Shown: positions 34,444 to 44,185, counted from the first letter of the stretch. The stretch: 64,000 nucleotides of DNA from Pararhizobium_B sp963760965 (GCA_963760965.1 CAVXEW010000013.1:1-64000), one strand, 5' to 3'. Notes: generated by a model not told the origin, from the letters alone. Numbers and translations: made by a program.

Positions 34444-35862
34444 ACTGGCTTCAGCGCGCCCGCGGCAGCATGCGGCTCAAGCTGGTGCTCTGGATTGCCG
34501 TGCCGGGACTCGTGATCCTGGGCCTGAGCGCCTGGCTGTCGCATCGCGGTGCCGTGCGGCAGGCGACGGCCTTGACCGACAGGCAGCTGGTCGCGTCCGC
34601 GCGAATGATTGCCGAACAGATCGACTTTTCGGACGGAAATTATTCGGTGTCCATTCCGCCTGCCGCGCTGGAGCTGTTCGCCTCCGACAGTCATGACGAA
34701 GTCGCCTATGCGGTGTTCAATCCGGCCGGGCTGCTCATTGCGGGATACCCGGGCCTGCATCCATCCGAGCGCGCGCCCGCCGGATCTGGAGTACCGGTTT
34801 TTCCATACGATGTTCCGGACGGAATCCATGAGGGTCACAGAGCTCCGGCAACTCGTCGTCACGCCCTCCGGCCCGCAGTCGCTGTCAGTCCTCGTCGGCG
34901 AGACGTTGAAGGCTCGCGATGCGCTGATCAGCCGGCTGTGGCTGCGGGGCTTCATCGAGGAGGCCGCGCTCGTCTTCGCCACGATGGCCGCGATCTGGAT
35001 CGGCATCAATCGCGAGCTGCAGCCGCTCCTCAGACTTAGGCAAGCCGTTCTCGACCGGCCGGCGGACCGCTTCGAGCCCTTTGACGCCAATTCCGTCCAG
35101 AGCGAGCTTCGCCCGCTCGTCCTCGCGCTCAACAGCCATATGAAGCGGCTGCAACGGCAGTTGCAGCGACAGCGTAGGTTCCTGGACAGTGCCGCACACC
35201 AGTTGCGGACGCCGCTGGCAATCATGAAGACGCAGGTCGGCTTCGCCCTCAGAACCCGCGACACCGAAGACGTCGTGGAGACACTCGCGAAAATCGACGA
35301 GAGCCTCTCGTCGATGGGTCGCCTGACCAACCAGATCCTGGCGCTCGGCCAGGTCGAGCACGATCGCGCTGCACAGGAGCATGAGCGCGTCGATCTCGTC
35401 CCGATCGTGCGCGACGTCGTGGCCGAGTTTGCGCCGCGGGGCCTCGACAATCGTGTGGAACTGGTTTTCGAAAGCGAAGGGTCCGCCGTTGTCGTTGCTT
35501 CCGCGGCCCTTGCTCGCGAGCTTGCCCGCAATCTCGTCGACAACGCCATTCGCTACGCGGGGGAGGGATCGACCGCAATCGTCTCCGTCCGAAAGAAGGA
35601 TCGGATGGCCGAAATCGCGGTGGACGACGATGGTGCCGGAATCGATGCGAGCGACCGCGCGCGGCTGCGGCGGCGGTTCAGCCGCGGTCGGCGGACGACG
35701 CTCGACGGCAGCGGGCTCGGCTTGTCCATCGTCGCGGAGATCGCCGAAGCGACTGGCGGGCGACTGGACCTGCCACTGCCCGAAGGCGGACGCGGTTTTT
35801 CTGCGGTCGTCTCCCTGCCGCTGCCTTCCGACCGTCCGGACGAAGGATTTTTGCAGGGCTGA
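34440..35862 (+). pseudogene. TctE-like sensor histidine kinase, frameshifted
   Basis: The first 115 codons in one frame give a membrane helix (LVLWIAVPGLVILGLSAWLS) and the start of a 2CSK-type periplasmic sensor. From about 34780 the homology continues one frame over (PDLEYRFFHTMFRTESMRV), with a second helix (FIEEAALVFATMAAIWIGIN), H box FLDSAAHQLRTPLAIM, N box NLVDNAIRYAG and G boxes DDDGAGID and GSGLGLSIV. A single extra base in the GC run GCGCGCCCGCCGG explains the break. Every catalytic motif is intact otherwise. Partner of the response regulator just upstream. Confidence 0.87.
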
Positions 35863-35875
35863 CTGCGTGACGCGT

Positions 35876-36884
35876 TCAGTACTTTTGGTTCGCCCTGTCG
35901 ACGAACGTCGATGTGAAGGTTCGATCGAGGTCGATGTTGCGGTCGCGCACCGCGGGTTTGATTGCCGCCATGATGCGGAGCACGTTTGCGGGGCCGCCGT
36001 CGGGCATGCGGCCGTCGGCGGTGAACATTCCCTTTCCTCGGGCCAGCGCTTGAACGTACATCGCCTTGCCGCCCTTGTAGTAGTCGCGGGGCATGTGATC
36101 CGCAATCTCCAGCGCCGAGTGGCCGGCGATGTAGTGCAGGGTTCGCACGAAGGCGTCGGCCAGCTTCTGCACCGTCGCCGGATGGGCCTCGATCCATGAC
36201 GTCTGCATGTAGAGGCAGGCGGCCGGGTAGGGGCCTCCAAGCGCTTTGGCCGCGCCTTCGGGCGAGCGCATGTCGACGAGGATCCGGGCTTCCCCTGTTT
36301 TCGTCAGGCGCGAGATCGTCGGCTCCGTCGTCATCGCTGCCTGGATCTGGTCGTGGCGCATGGCGGCGATCAGCGTGTCGCCCGCGCCGACGGGAACCGG
36401 CGTGACCTGGCTGATCTTCAGTCCCGCCTGTTGCAACAGGTATTCAGTCAGGAAGTCCGTCGAGGATCCGAGACCGGTGACGCCGATGTCCCGGTCCTTC
36501 AGGTCGCGCATCGACCGGATCTCCGGATGCTTCATCGACGCGAGTTCGACCTCGCCCGGCGCCCGGCTGAACTGGACGACCGACCTGGTGTATTTTCCCA
36601 GTGCCTGCAGATGAATTGGTATGGTCGTAGAAACCGATGACGCCCTGGACGGCGCCGGCGAGCATTTCGTCCGCCGCCTCGACGCCTGCCGGCTCGCTGA
36701 GCAGATCGACATCGAGTCCTTCGTCCCGGAAATAGCCGAGCCGCTCGGTCAGGACGAGAGGCAGGTAGATCTGCTTCTCTATTCCACCGACCATCAGCGA
36801 AACGTGCTCGGCTCGCGCCGCGACAGTGGCTGCGGCCAGGATAGCGGCGAACCATAGTGCCGTCGCAACGCATCTTTTGCCCAA
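35876..36884 (-). pseudogene. NMT1/SsuA-type ABC binding protein, second copy, frameshifted
   Basis: N-terminal part from TTG 36884 has a signal peptide (VATALWFAAILAAATVAARA) and SLMVGGIEKQIYLPLVLTER, with a region AADEMLAGAVQGVIGFYDHT. After that the homology moves frame and continues IHLQALGKYTRSVVQFSR, DIGVTGLGSSTDFLTEYLLQ and ends DRTFTSTFVDRANQKY. An extra A in ACCAATTCAT (near 36620) accounts for it. It is a paralog of the intact binding protein at 37078-38142 (both have LMVGGIxKQIYL). It would be a second ligand specificity for the same importer if expressed. Confidence 0.8.
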
Positions 36885-37007
36885 GCGCCTTCCTCCCTTG
36901 CGGAAACTGCTTCCGCGGCCGATGCAGGACCGGCCAGCGGACGCCGTTCCGGAACGCTACCACACCCGGTTGTGAATGCCACTCGGCGGGCGTCCTGACG
37001 GAGACGG

Positions 37008-37046
37008 GAAAACGGCCGGCCCCGGCGGATGGATCCACCGGGGCCG
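37008..37046 (-). terminator. Rho-independent terminator after the binding-protein gene
   Basis: CGGCCCCGG (37017-37025) pairs with CCGGGGCCG (37038-37046), extended by GGAT/ATCC past one mismatch. On the minus strand the hairpin is followed by GCCGTTTTC. It lies 31 nt after the stop of the gene at 37078, so most transcripts of the importer operon should end before the second binding protein. Confidence 0.65.
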
Positions 37047-37077
37047 TTGCCTGTCTATGCGGGAAGCTCTGCGGATG

Positions 37078-38142
37078 CTACTGGCCAAGGCCTTCCTTCT
37101 TGAGTGCGGCCTTCACGTATTTGTCCGTATAGGTCGCCGCGAGATCGACCTTGCCCGTGATCTTTCCGGCCGCCTTCTGGATCTTGTAGACTGTTTGCGG
37201 TCCGTTCCTGGGCATGAGGCCGAGGCCATCGAGGTTGAACTGGCCCCAATCGGCCTTCAGCGCCGCGACGTATTCGTCTTTCGACGTGAGCTGGTTGGAG
37301 ACGAAGTCCTTCGGCATGACCTTCGCCACGTCGGCGGCCGAATGCGTCTTCATCCAGTGCAGCGTGGCAACGAGCGCGTCGACGACGCCTTGGGTTTCCT
37401 TCTGATGTGCCTTGGCCCAATCGGCGCGGACGAGGACGCCTGCCGCCGGATAGTCGCCGCCAAGCCACTTCTGTACGCCCTTTCCGGTCGACAGATCGAT
37501 GGCGGAGTAGCCGACTTTCAGCTTCTCGATCGCGTTGACCGTGGGCTGGCTGGTGATGCCGCAGATCGCCTTGTCGTATTTCAGCGCGGCGATCATCGTC
37601 TGGCCGGCGCCGGCCGCGATCTTCGTGTAGTCCTTCGAGGTCAGCCCGGCGTGGCTCGACACGTAGCTTACAAGGTCGTCGGTGCCCGAGCCGATGTCGG
37701 TGACGCCGACGCTCTTGCCCTTCCAGCCGGCGGGCGTTTTGACGTCCGAACCTGTCTTGCACATGATCCGCTCGCCCGGAGCGACGGCGAGCTGGATGAC
37801 GTTGATGACGTCCTTGCCCTTCTGCTGGAAATCGATGGTGTGAACGTACCAGGCACCGGCCATGTCGACCTGGCCGGAGACGACGGCCTCCTCGGCACCG
37901 ACGCCGCCGGCGGTCTCGGTGCTGAGTTCCATGTTGATGCCGTACTTCTTGTACATGCCCAGGCTCTTGGCGAGCTGGTATTCGAGATAAATCTGCTTGT
38001 CGATGCCTCCGACCATGAGCGTGACGGTGGGCATCGCGCCGGAATTGCCGCTGGCCGCTTGGGCCGGGGCCACGGCGGCAAAGCCTGCGGTCGTCAGCGC
38101 CGCGGCGCCGGCAATGTTCGAGATCAGTCTCAGTTTATCCAC
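37078..38142 (-). CDS. ABC transporter binding protein, NMT1/SsuA-like
   Basis: A 354-residue periplasmic protein with signal peptide (NIAGAAALTTAGFAAVAPAQ). The mature part begins SGAMPTVTLMVGGIDKQIYL and includes the PLP/taurine-type fold signals GSDVKTPAGWKGKSVGVTDI and GIGSGTDDLVSY-like segments, ending with DLAATYTDKYVKAALKKEG. Such proteins bind nitrate, sulfonates, thiamine precursors or aromatic acids; the ligand is unknown. GTG 38142 has GGAGG upstream. It is the third gene of the ATPase-permease-binding protein operon. Confidence 0.85.
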   Translation of the reverse strand: MDKLRLISNIAGAAALTTAGFAAVAPAQAASGNSGAMPTVTLMVGGIDKQIYLEYQLAKSLGMYKKYGINMELSTETAGGVGAEEAVVSGQVDMAGAWYVHTIDFQQKGKDVINVIQLAVAPGERIMCKTGSDVKTPAGWKGKSVGVTDIGSGTDDLVSYVSSHAGLTSKDYTKIAAGAGQTMIAALKYDKAICGITSQPTVNAIEKLKVGYSAIDLSTGKGVQKWLGGDYPAAGVLVRADWAKAHQKETQGVVDALVATLHWMKTHSAADVAKVMPKDFVSNQLTSKDEYVAALKADWGQFNLDGLGLMPRNGPQTVYKIQKAAGKITGKVDLAATYTDKYVKAALKKEGLGQ

Positions 38143-38215
38143 GGTATCTCCTCCTCTTCTCGGTTTGGCGGATCGGTTGAAACGGCAAGGTCGACGCGAG
38201 TGCACGGCCGTTGTC

Positions 38216-39121
38216 CTAGAGGCCCTGCACATTGCTTTCGGATGCGGACGGGGGCCGCCAGGAAAGCAGGCGTTTTTCAAGGATGCTCATCAGAGCCTCC
38301 GCGCCGAGTGCAAGGATTCCGATGACGATCATCGCGCCGAACACGCCGTTCGCGTCGAAGGTGTTCTGGGCGGTGGCGATCACCAGGCCGAGGCCCTTCT
38401 GCGCGCCGAGGAACTCTCCGACGATTGCGCCGATGATCGAAAAGCCGAGCGCAACATGCAGGCTCGCGATGATCCAGGTCATGGCCGAGGGGAAGACGAC
38501 ATGGCGTACGACCTGCAGCCGCGTCGCCCCGAGGATGCGTGCGTTGGATACGAGGTTCCGGTCGACGCTCCGTACCCCCTGAAAGGCATTGAAGAACACG
38601 ACGAAGAAGACGAGGACGGCCGCCAGCAGGACCTTCGACGGCAGCCCGAGCCCCAGCCACATGATGAATATCGAACCGAGCACGATGCGCGGCAGCGCAT
38701 TGACGATCTTGATGTAGGGATTGATGACGTCCGCGAGGAACGGAATCTCGCCGAGAAGGACGCCGAGAACGATGCCGGAGCCGACGCCGAAGGCGAAGCC
38801 AAGCAAGGCTTCCTCGAGCGTGATCCAGATCTGAAGCCAGAAAGAGCCGTAGGCGGTACCGTTCACCATCCAGTCCGCCAGGCGCTCGACGATGCCCAGG
38901 GGAGTGCCGAAGAAGAAGGGATCGATGACCTTCGCGTTGCCGAGCAGTTGCCAGGTTCCGAGGAAGGCGACGAGGATGAAGAGTTGCCCGGCGTGCACCG
39001 AGATCCTTCGCCGTCGCGCTTTCAGGCGGGCGCGTTCCGCGATCGACTGCTCGTCCTGCGAAGCGGGTGCGCCGGAGGGAGCACTCGCGTTGCCGGAGGT
39101 GAGGCTGGTGTGCATGGTCAT
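38216..39121 (-). CDS. ABC transporter permease, SsuC/TauC type
   Basis: A 301-residue permease with an extended, polar N-terminus (about 40 residues) and six helices, e.g. LFILVAFLGTWQLLGNAKVI, LLAAVLVFFVVFFNAFQGV and GVFGAMIVIGILALGAEALM. The EAA-type loop is ARILGATRLQVVRHVVFPSA. The N-terminal tail is longer than usual for the family. It overlaps the ATPase gene by 4 nt and ends 74 nt before the binding-protein gene. Confidence 0.9.
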   Translation of the reverse strand: MTMHTSLTSGNASAPSGAPASQDEQSIAERARLKARRRRISVHAGQLFILVAFLGTWQLLGNAKVIDPFFFGTPLGIVERLADWMVNGTAYGSFWLQIWITLEEALLGFAFGVGSGIVLGVLLGEIPFLADVINPYIKIVNALPRIVLGSIFIMWLGLGLPSKVLLAAVLVFFVVFFNAFQGVRSVDRNLVSNARILGATRLQVVRHVVFPSAMTWIIASLHVALGFSIIGAIVGEFLGAQKGLGLVIATAQNTFDANGVFGAMIVIGILALGAEALMSILEKRLLSWRPPSASESNVQGL

Positions 39122-39969
39122 GCGGCTCTCCCTGCTGCGCCCGGTGCGGTTGCCGTGCGGGAGTAGGCGCGCTCCACCTCCTCCCTCAGGGATTCCCAGA
39201 TCTGCCGGTAGAGTTCGAGAAAGCGGGGGGTGAAGCGGATGTCCTGCACCGCTCCGCGCGGGCGGGGCAGGTCGATGTCGTAGATTGCCTTGACGGTTCC
39301 CGGCCCGGCGGTGATCACGACGACGCGGTCTGCCAGCGAAATCGCTTCCTCGAGGTCGTGGGTGACGAACATGACGGATGGGCGCGTCCGCTCCCAAAGG
39401 GTCAGCAGTTCGTTCGACATGATCGCCCGTGTCTGCACGTCGAGCGCCGAGAAGGGTTCGTCCATGAGCAGGATCTCGGGCTTGTTGATCAGCGCCGCCG
39501 CGAGGCTGACGCGCTTTCGCATCCCGCCGGAAAGCTGGTGGGGATAGTGGTTCTCGAAACCCGAAAGTCCGACGGTGCGCAGCCAGTCGTGGGCCGTCTC
39601 GTTCGCCTGCCGGCGCGGTTCGCCATGGAAGATCGGACCGAGCGCCACGTTGGCGACGACCGATTTCCACGGCAGGAGCGCATCGTTCTGGAATACGAAA
39701 CTCACGCCCCTGGTGATGCCGTCGACCGGCCTCGAGGAAACGGTGACGCTGCCGGCGCTCGGGCTTTCGAGGCCCGCGGCGAGCGTTAGGGTGGTCGATT
39801 TTCCGCAGCCGGTCGGGCCGACGATGGCGCAGAACTGCCCCGGCTTCACCTCCAGATTGATGTCACGGATCGCCGTCATTGCGTTACCGGTCGGCGTGAC
39901 GAACCGCTTCGCCACGCCCGAGAACACGACCCCGCCTGCCGCCTCAGCATTCGCTGACATCTGGCCCAT
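39118..39969 (-). CDS. ABC transporter ATP-binding protein, SsuB/TauB type
   Basis: A 283-residue ATPase, first gene of the importer operon. Walker A GPTGCGKSTTL, Q-loop FQNDALLPWKSVVANV, signature LSGGMRKRVSLAAAL, Walker B EILLMDEPFSALDVQ and switch His VTHDLEEAI are present. The DLPRPRG segment near the C-terminus is typical of the nitrate/sulfonate/taurine group. ATG 39969 starts MGQMSANAEAAGG; the next Met (MSAN) is an alternative start. Confidence 0.92.
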   Translation of the reverse strand: MGQMSANAEAAGGVVFSGVAKRFVTPTGNAMTAIRDINLEVKPGQFCAIVGPTGCGKSTTLTLAAGLESPSAGSVTVSSRPVDGITRGVSFVFQNDALLPWKSVVANVALGPIFHGEPRRQANETAHDWLRTVGLSGFENHYPHQLSGGMRKRVSLAAALINKPEILLMDEPFSALDVQTRAIMSNELLTLWERTRPSVMFVTHDLEEAISLADRVVVITAGPGTVKAIYDIDLPRPRGAVQDIRFTPRFLELYRQIWESLREEVERAYSRTATAPGAAGRAA

Positions 39970-40296
39970 CTCCGTTTGCGATATGTTCAGGAAGGACCCG
40001 GCTTGCGCGTTCGCCCGTTCGCCGTGACGGCTGTCGAATTCCAGTGCCTGCAGCCGCGTGGCGCGAGACCCGCGTCGGCAAGAGATTTGCGATCAACCTG
40101 GCTCCTCCCGGTCAGCCGCGAAGACCTGATCCGTTCAGGACGCTCACGGTGGCCAGGAGGCTAGCCGTCCAAGCTTTCAGTCAGCTTTCAGTGGTCGACC
40201 GACTTGCCGCGACGATGCGGCACCAATACAGATGCGCCATCCTTTGCCAGGCCGGTCAAGGTCCTGGACGCGCCCGGATTCAAGGAGACATCGAGG
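39970..40296. other. Intergenic between the importer operon and a VOC gene, with an 11-bp tandem repeat
   Basis: No gene is visible. AGCTTTCAGT occurs twice at 40172-40181 and 40183-40192, an 11-bp period that could be a two-site operator for either divergent gene. The importer promoter must also lie here. Confidence 0.4.
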
Positions 40297-40644
40297 ATGA
40301 CCGTCACCCGGATCGTTGCCAATCTCGCTGCGCCCGATCCCGCTGAGCTCGCGAAGTTCTATGCGGAAGCCTTCGGTCTCGACATTCCGTCCGACACGGG
40401 ATGGATCGCCTTTCTCGAAAGCAAGGCGACCCAGAAGATTGAACTGCACACGGCTTCGGAAGGAGGGTCCGGCAACGAACTGCCGGTGATTTCGATCGGG
40501 GTCGACGATCTGGAGAGTGCGGCAGATGCCGTGCGCGCCGCGGGAGCGGAGGTGGTCTACGGCCCCGTCGATGAGCCCTGGGGCCTCCGCCGCTTCTTCT
40601 TCCGCGATCCGGCCGGCAATCTGATCAATGTGGTCGATCATTGA
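40297..40644 (+). CDS. VOC family (glyoxalase-like) protein
   Basis: A 115-residue single-module VOC protein: MTVTRIVANLAAPDPAELAK then FYAEAFGLDI at the start, and WGLRRFFFRDPAGNLINVVD at the end with the usual acidic metal position. AAGGAG lies upstream of ATG 40297. It is unrelated in sequence detail to the VOC protein at 9312. No neighbour suggests a substrate; divergent from the ABC importer operon. Confidence 0.82.
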   Translation: MTVTRIVANLAAPDPAELAKFYAEAFGLDIPSDTGWIAFLESKATQKIELHTASEGGSGNELPVISIGVDDLESAADAVRAAGAEVVYGPVDEPWGLRRFFFRDPAGNLINVVDH

Positions 40645-40992
40645 GAGATGCGGGGCGTGCAGCAGGCGTCGATGACGGCAACGGCAGCCATGAGGAAGCG
40701 ACAAAGCCGGTCTCGCCTCTGATCCGAAGGGCCATTGCGGAAATGACTTCCGCCCGGGGAGGCGCTGTCCCTGGCCTGCCCGGTTTCGGGTTCGCGACGA
40801 AGAAAACGGACATCGTGCCGGGTACAATGGCTCGGAGGCTTGTCTGAACGAGCTCCACGCCACTCGTGCCAGCCGCGACGATGGCGTGATATACAGAGCC
40901 GCCGTCACGCGCCGGCGGGAACTCCGCAACCTTACCCGATGGCGCATCGGCGGCGCTACCGCGGGTCGGCTGTCGGACAGAGGGAGCGCAGT
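40645..40992. other. Intergenic, no gene seen
   Basis: These 348 bp before the MFS gene are open in the MFS frame back to 40840, but that part has no hydrophobic or family pattern, so I treat it as leader sequence. Confidence 0.4.
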
Positions 40993-42195
40993 GTGACCAC
41001 AGGATGGCTTTCAGGCAGGGTGCAGGGGAGAATTCCGCGAGGCGTCTGGATCCTCGGCCTGGTGTCCTTGCTCATGGATACGTCCTCGGAAATGATTCAC
41101 GCCCTCTTGCCCGTCTACCTCGCGACCGTCATGGGGGCCTCGGTCGCGACCATCGGAATCATCGAGGGTCTTGCCGAAGCCACCGCGTCGATCACCAAGA
41201 TCTTTTCCGGAGCGGTCAGCGACTGGCTCGGAAAACGGAAAGCACTGGCGGCATTCGGCTACGGGCTCGCTGCGGCGACGAAGCCGCTGTTCGCGCTCGC
41301 GCCCAGCGTCGGCTGGATCGCGGCTGCCAGGTTCACCGACCGGATCGGCAAGGGCATTCGCGGAGCGCCGCGCGATGCGCTCGTGGCCGATCTCTCGCCG
41401 CCCGAACTGCAGGGCGCCAGCTTCGGCCTGCGGCAGTCGCTCGACACGGTCGGCGCCTTTCTCGGACCGCTGCTGGCGGTCGTCTTCATGCTTCTCCTGG
41501 CAGACAGGTACCGCCTCGTCTTCTGGATTGCGACTGTGCCGGGCGTCCTGTCGTTCCTGCTGATCTTCCTGGCCTTGAAGGAACCCGCCGAGCACCGCCG
41601 GGACGATGGCGGAAAGGCCATCCTGTTCTCGTCCGTCGGCGAGCTGGGCGCTTCGTTCTGGGTGGTCGTCGCCGTGGCGGCGGTCTTTTCCCTCGCACGC
41701 TTCAGCGAAGCGTTCCTCATCCTCAGATGCCAGCATCTCGGTCTCTCCGTCGCGCTCGTGCCAATGGTCCTGGTCCTGATGAACATCGCCTACGCCGCAT
41801 CGGCCTATCCGGCCGGGGTCGTGTCCGACCGCGCAGGGAGGGTTGGCCTGCTCGCGCTGGGTCTGGCCTTGCTGCTCTGCGCCGATCTCGTCCTTGCCGG
41901 GGCCGCGAACATCCCGGCCGTTTCGCTTGGCGTCGTCCTGTGGGGCCTGCACATGGGCTGCACGCAAGGGATTTTTTCCGCGCTCGTCGCAGACACCGCG
42001 CCGGAGAGACTGCGCGGGACGGCCTTCGGGATATACAACCTGGTATCCGGCCTCGGACTGCTGGTCGCCAGCGTCATCGCCGGCGCGATCTGGGACGTCT
42101 ACGGAGCCGCGGCGACGTTTCTCGCAGGGGCCACACTCAGCGTGGCCTGTCTCTTCTGCCTCTTCCCGCTGCGGCGTCTTGCAAACAGGTCCTGA
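40993..42195 (+). CDS. MFS transporter
   Basis: A 400-residue, 12-helix major-facilitator protein. The opening VWILGLVSLLMDTSSEMIHA then LLPVYLATVMGAS, and the loop DRIGKGIRGAPRDALVADLS, are hallmarks of a widespread MFS subfamily of unknown substrate (often annotated as general efflux). The second half repeats the fold (ALVPMVLVLMNIAYAASAYP, GIFSALVADTAPERLRGTAF). GTG 40993 is chosen because GGGAG precedes it and the first helix follows 20 residues later. Confidence 0.87.
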   Translation: MTTGWLSGRVQGRIPRGVWILGLVSLLMDTSSEMIHALLPVYLATVMGASVATIGIIEGLAEATASITKIFSGAVSDWLGKRKALAAFGYGLAAATKPLFALAPSVGWIAAARFTDRIGKGIRGAPRDALVADLSPPELQGASFGLRQSLDTVGAFLGPLLAVVFMLLLADRYRLVFWIATVPGVLSFLLIFLALKEPAEHRRDDGGKAILFSSVGELGASFWVVVAVAAVFSLARFSEAFLILRCQHLGLSVALVPMVLVLMNIAYAASAYPAGVVSDRAGRVGLLALGLALLLCADLVLAGAANIPAVSLGVVLWGLHMGCTQGIFSALVADTAPERLRGTAFGIYNLVSGLGLLVASVIAGAIWDVYGAAATFLAGATLSVACLFCLFPLRRLANRS

Positions 42196-42423
42196 GGCGG
42201 CAACGGGCGCTCTCGGTTCCCCGTCCGGCCGCACCTGAACCACGCTCGGCGTATTGACCCGCAGTGGCAAGAACGGTGGCGACAGGCACAGTTTCGAGTG
42301 GATGCATGACATGGTCGAAGGGGGCTTCAATCCCATGCCGTAGCGGGCCGGTGCGCATCGCCCGGCAGTTTGAATCCGTTGCCTTTCCGGACAGATCTGG
42401 GTTCCGGCGCACATTCGCGCGTT

Positions 42424-42438
42424 TTACAAATTTGTAAG
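42424..42438. promoter_or_regulatory. Shared 15-bp near-palindrome, copy 1 (upstream of the ATP-grasp gene)
   Basis: TTACAAATTTGTAAG, symmetric about its centre. It matches the copies at 47433 and 50674 (TTACGATTTCGTAAG, TTACGGTTTCGTAAG) in the outer arms TTAC/GTAAG and the central TT. It lies 104 bp before ATG 42543. Likely an operator for the response regulator encoded at 48861. Confidence 0.55.
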
Positions 42439-42542
42439 GTGCGCGAAAACTAGAGCCAATAAATCCCCGGTAGATGGCTCGCGACCGGACCGATGTCGCA
42501 AGCCGGAACAAAGAAAAGGGGTGCGGTCGCGCGGGGTTTCAA

Positions 42543-43760
42543 ATGCCGCTGCCGGCCGCTGTTCAGGGCATGAAATCCGAAACAGCATTCTACCAGTCCG
42601 AAGCCTTCCAGCCGGACTCCGCCGCCGAACTCCAACCGGGCAGGATCGCCGCGTTCCGACATTCCCGCGTGGCGTATGCCATTCACGCGGGAATGCCAAG
42701 GCTGGCGCCTTCGCCGCTCTATACCAGCTTCAAGCGAAGGATTCCCGAGCCGGTCTTCTACCTGGTTCCGGCTCTCATGTGGCTCGCCCTTTCGATCCGG
42801 CACGGCAGTGCGACTTTGCCGACGGCAGCCAATCCGAGCATGGAGGCGGGTGGCCTCTGGGGCGAGTCGAAGACACAGGGCATGGACCTTTTCGGTCATG
42901 TCGCGAGACGGTTCGTTCCCAAGACCGTACCGGTGGAGGCCTCAGGCGAAACGGCCTTCGTGACGGCGGCCGAAGCGATGGGAACCGCCGGCCTCCGTTT
43001 CCCCGTCGTCGCCAAACCGGACCGGGGATACCAGGGCTGGGGGGTCCGGACCGTGGCGTCGGAAGACCAGTTGAAGGACTACTTCGCCGCGACGCCGCCG
43101 GGGTCGACCGTTCTCCTGCAGGAGAAAGTCGACCATCCCGGGGAGGCCGGCATCTTCTACATGCGGCATCCCGGCGAACGCCGTGGACGGATCTACTCGA
43201 TGACGTTCGTCTATTCCCCGCATGTCCTCGGAGACGGCACGCGCCGCCTGGCAGAACTTGTCGGGGACAACCCGGTCCTGAACAAGAGCAGGGACATCTT
43301 CGAACTCTCGCACGCAAGCGAGTGGCATTGCGTGCCGGACCGCGGCGAGGTTGTCGTTCTCGCCGATACGAGGAGCGCGCGGATCGGCGCGGTATATCGG
43401 GACGCGCGGCACCACGTGACGCGCGCGCTCGAACGAAGGATCGATGAAATCGCCAAGGACATTCCCGGCTTTCATTTCGGGCGCTTTGACATACGGTTCG
43501 GCTCGCTCGACCGTCTCAAGGACGGGGAGGACTTCCGCATTGTCGAACTTAACGGAGCGGGTGCGGAAATACTGAGGATCTGGGACGGACGAACGCGGCT
43601 TCTCGATGCCTACCGCGGCCTGTGGAACCAGTACCGCACGCTGTTTGCGATCGGGGCCGCCAACCGAAGAGATGGCTGCCGCCCGATGAGCCTGCTGCAA
43701 ATGGCGCTCCTTCTGCGGCGTCAGGAATCTCTGCGGAAGGGTTATCCGCCGAGCAGCTGA
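42543..43760 (+). CDS. ATP-grasp fold ligase-like protein
   Basis: A 405-residue protein of the ATP-grasp superfamily. PVVAKPDRGYQGWGV carries the ATP-binding Lys, VLLQEKVDHPGEAGIFYMRH a further nucleotide strand, FGRFDIRFGSL and FRIVELNGAGAEI the metal-binding acidic residues and Asn. The N-terminal region (PEPVFYLVPALMWLALSIRH, TLPTAANPSMEAGGLWGESK) is seen in D-Ala-D-Ala-ligase-like proteins of unknown substrate. The start is unsure: ATG 42474, 42543 and 42570 are all in frame; 42543 best fits the spacing of the operator to other members of the regulon. Possibly modifies a peptide or envelope component. Confidence 0.75.
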   Translation: MPLPAAVQGMKSETAFYQSEAFQPDSAAELQPGRIAAFRHSRVAYAIHAGMPRLAPSPLYTSFKRRIPEPVFYLVPALMWLALSIRHGSATLPTAANPSMEAGGLWGESKTQGMDLFGHVARRFVPKTVPVEASGETAFVTAAEAMGTAGLRFPVVAKPDRGYQGWGVRTVASEDQLKDYFAATPPGSTVLLQEKVDHPGEAGIFYMRHPGERRGRIYSMTFVYSPHVLGDGTRRLAELVGDNPVLNKSRDIFELSHASEWHCVPDRGEVVVLADTRSARIGAVYRDARHHVTRALERRIDEIAKDIPGFHFGRFDIRFGSLDRLKDGEDFRIVELNGAGAEILRIWDGRTRLLDAYRGLWNQYRTLFAIGAANRRDGCRPMSLLQMALLLRRQESLRKGYPPSS

Positions 43761-43881
43761 AGAAGGACGAGCTCTTCGGCGGCGAAGCCGCATTGTGGAT
43801 TGCGGTGCTCGGAGGCGGGTCGATGGCAGGAGGCCTGTCCTGCCGCTGCCGGCGCAAGCTCCAGGTTCGCTCTCCGCGGGA

Positions 43882-43911
43882 GCCCCTCCCGCGACAGTTC
43901 GCGGGAGGGGC
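43882..43911. terminator. Bidirectional hairpin between convergent genes
   Basis: GCCCCTCCCGCG and CGCGGGAGGGGC form a perfect 12-bp stem with a 6-nt loop. It lies between the ends of the ATP-grasp gene and the secreted-protein gene. There is no long T run, so termination efficiency is uncertain. Confidence 0.65.
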
Positions 43912-43945
43912 AATTCCTGGCTAGTGAGCGGAAGCTCGATGAGGC

Positions 43946-44185
43946 TTACTTTTCGCCCTGGTCACCGGCATCGCCCGGAGCGTCGTTTTCATTCTCGTTC
44001 TGCTCGTTCTTCCTGTGTTTTGCGCTTGCCTGCGCCACGACCATGCCGGCGTGCGTCGAGGTCGACGCCATGCGCGGCGATATCGGCCTGGACACATTTG
44101 CGTGGGTCGATGCGAAAACGGGCCCCGCAGCGACGGCAAGGGTTCCGGCGGCGATTGCGGAAGAAATGAGAAGCTTCATGTTCAT
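43946..44185 (-). CDS. Small secreted protein, 79 aa
   Basis: Function unknown. Clear signal peptide (MNMKLLISSAIAAGTLAVAA, cleavage near VFA-STH) followed by a short polar mature chain ending in an Asn/Glu/Asp-rich tail (RKNEQNENENDAPGDAGDQG). AAAGGAG stands 7 nt before ATG 44185, a strong ribosome site. A degenerate copy of the shared operator lies 87 bp upstream, linking it to the two-component system at 47.5-49.5 kb. Confidence 0.7.
   Translation of the reverse strand: MNMKLLISSAIAAGTLAVAAGPVFASTHANVSRPISPRMASTSTHAGMVVAQASAKHRKNEQNENENDAPGDAGDQGEK

Noticed and set aside
40172..40192. 11-bp tandem repeat AGCTTTCAGTC/G as a CRISPR-like or phase-variable repeat
   Set aside because: Only two units and no spacers; at most a double operator site.
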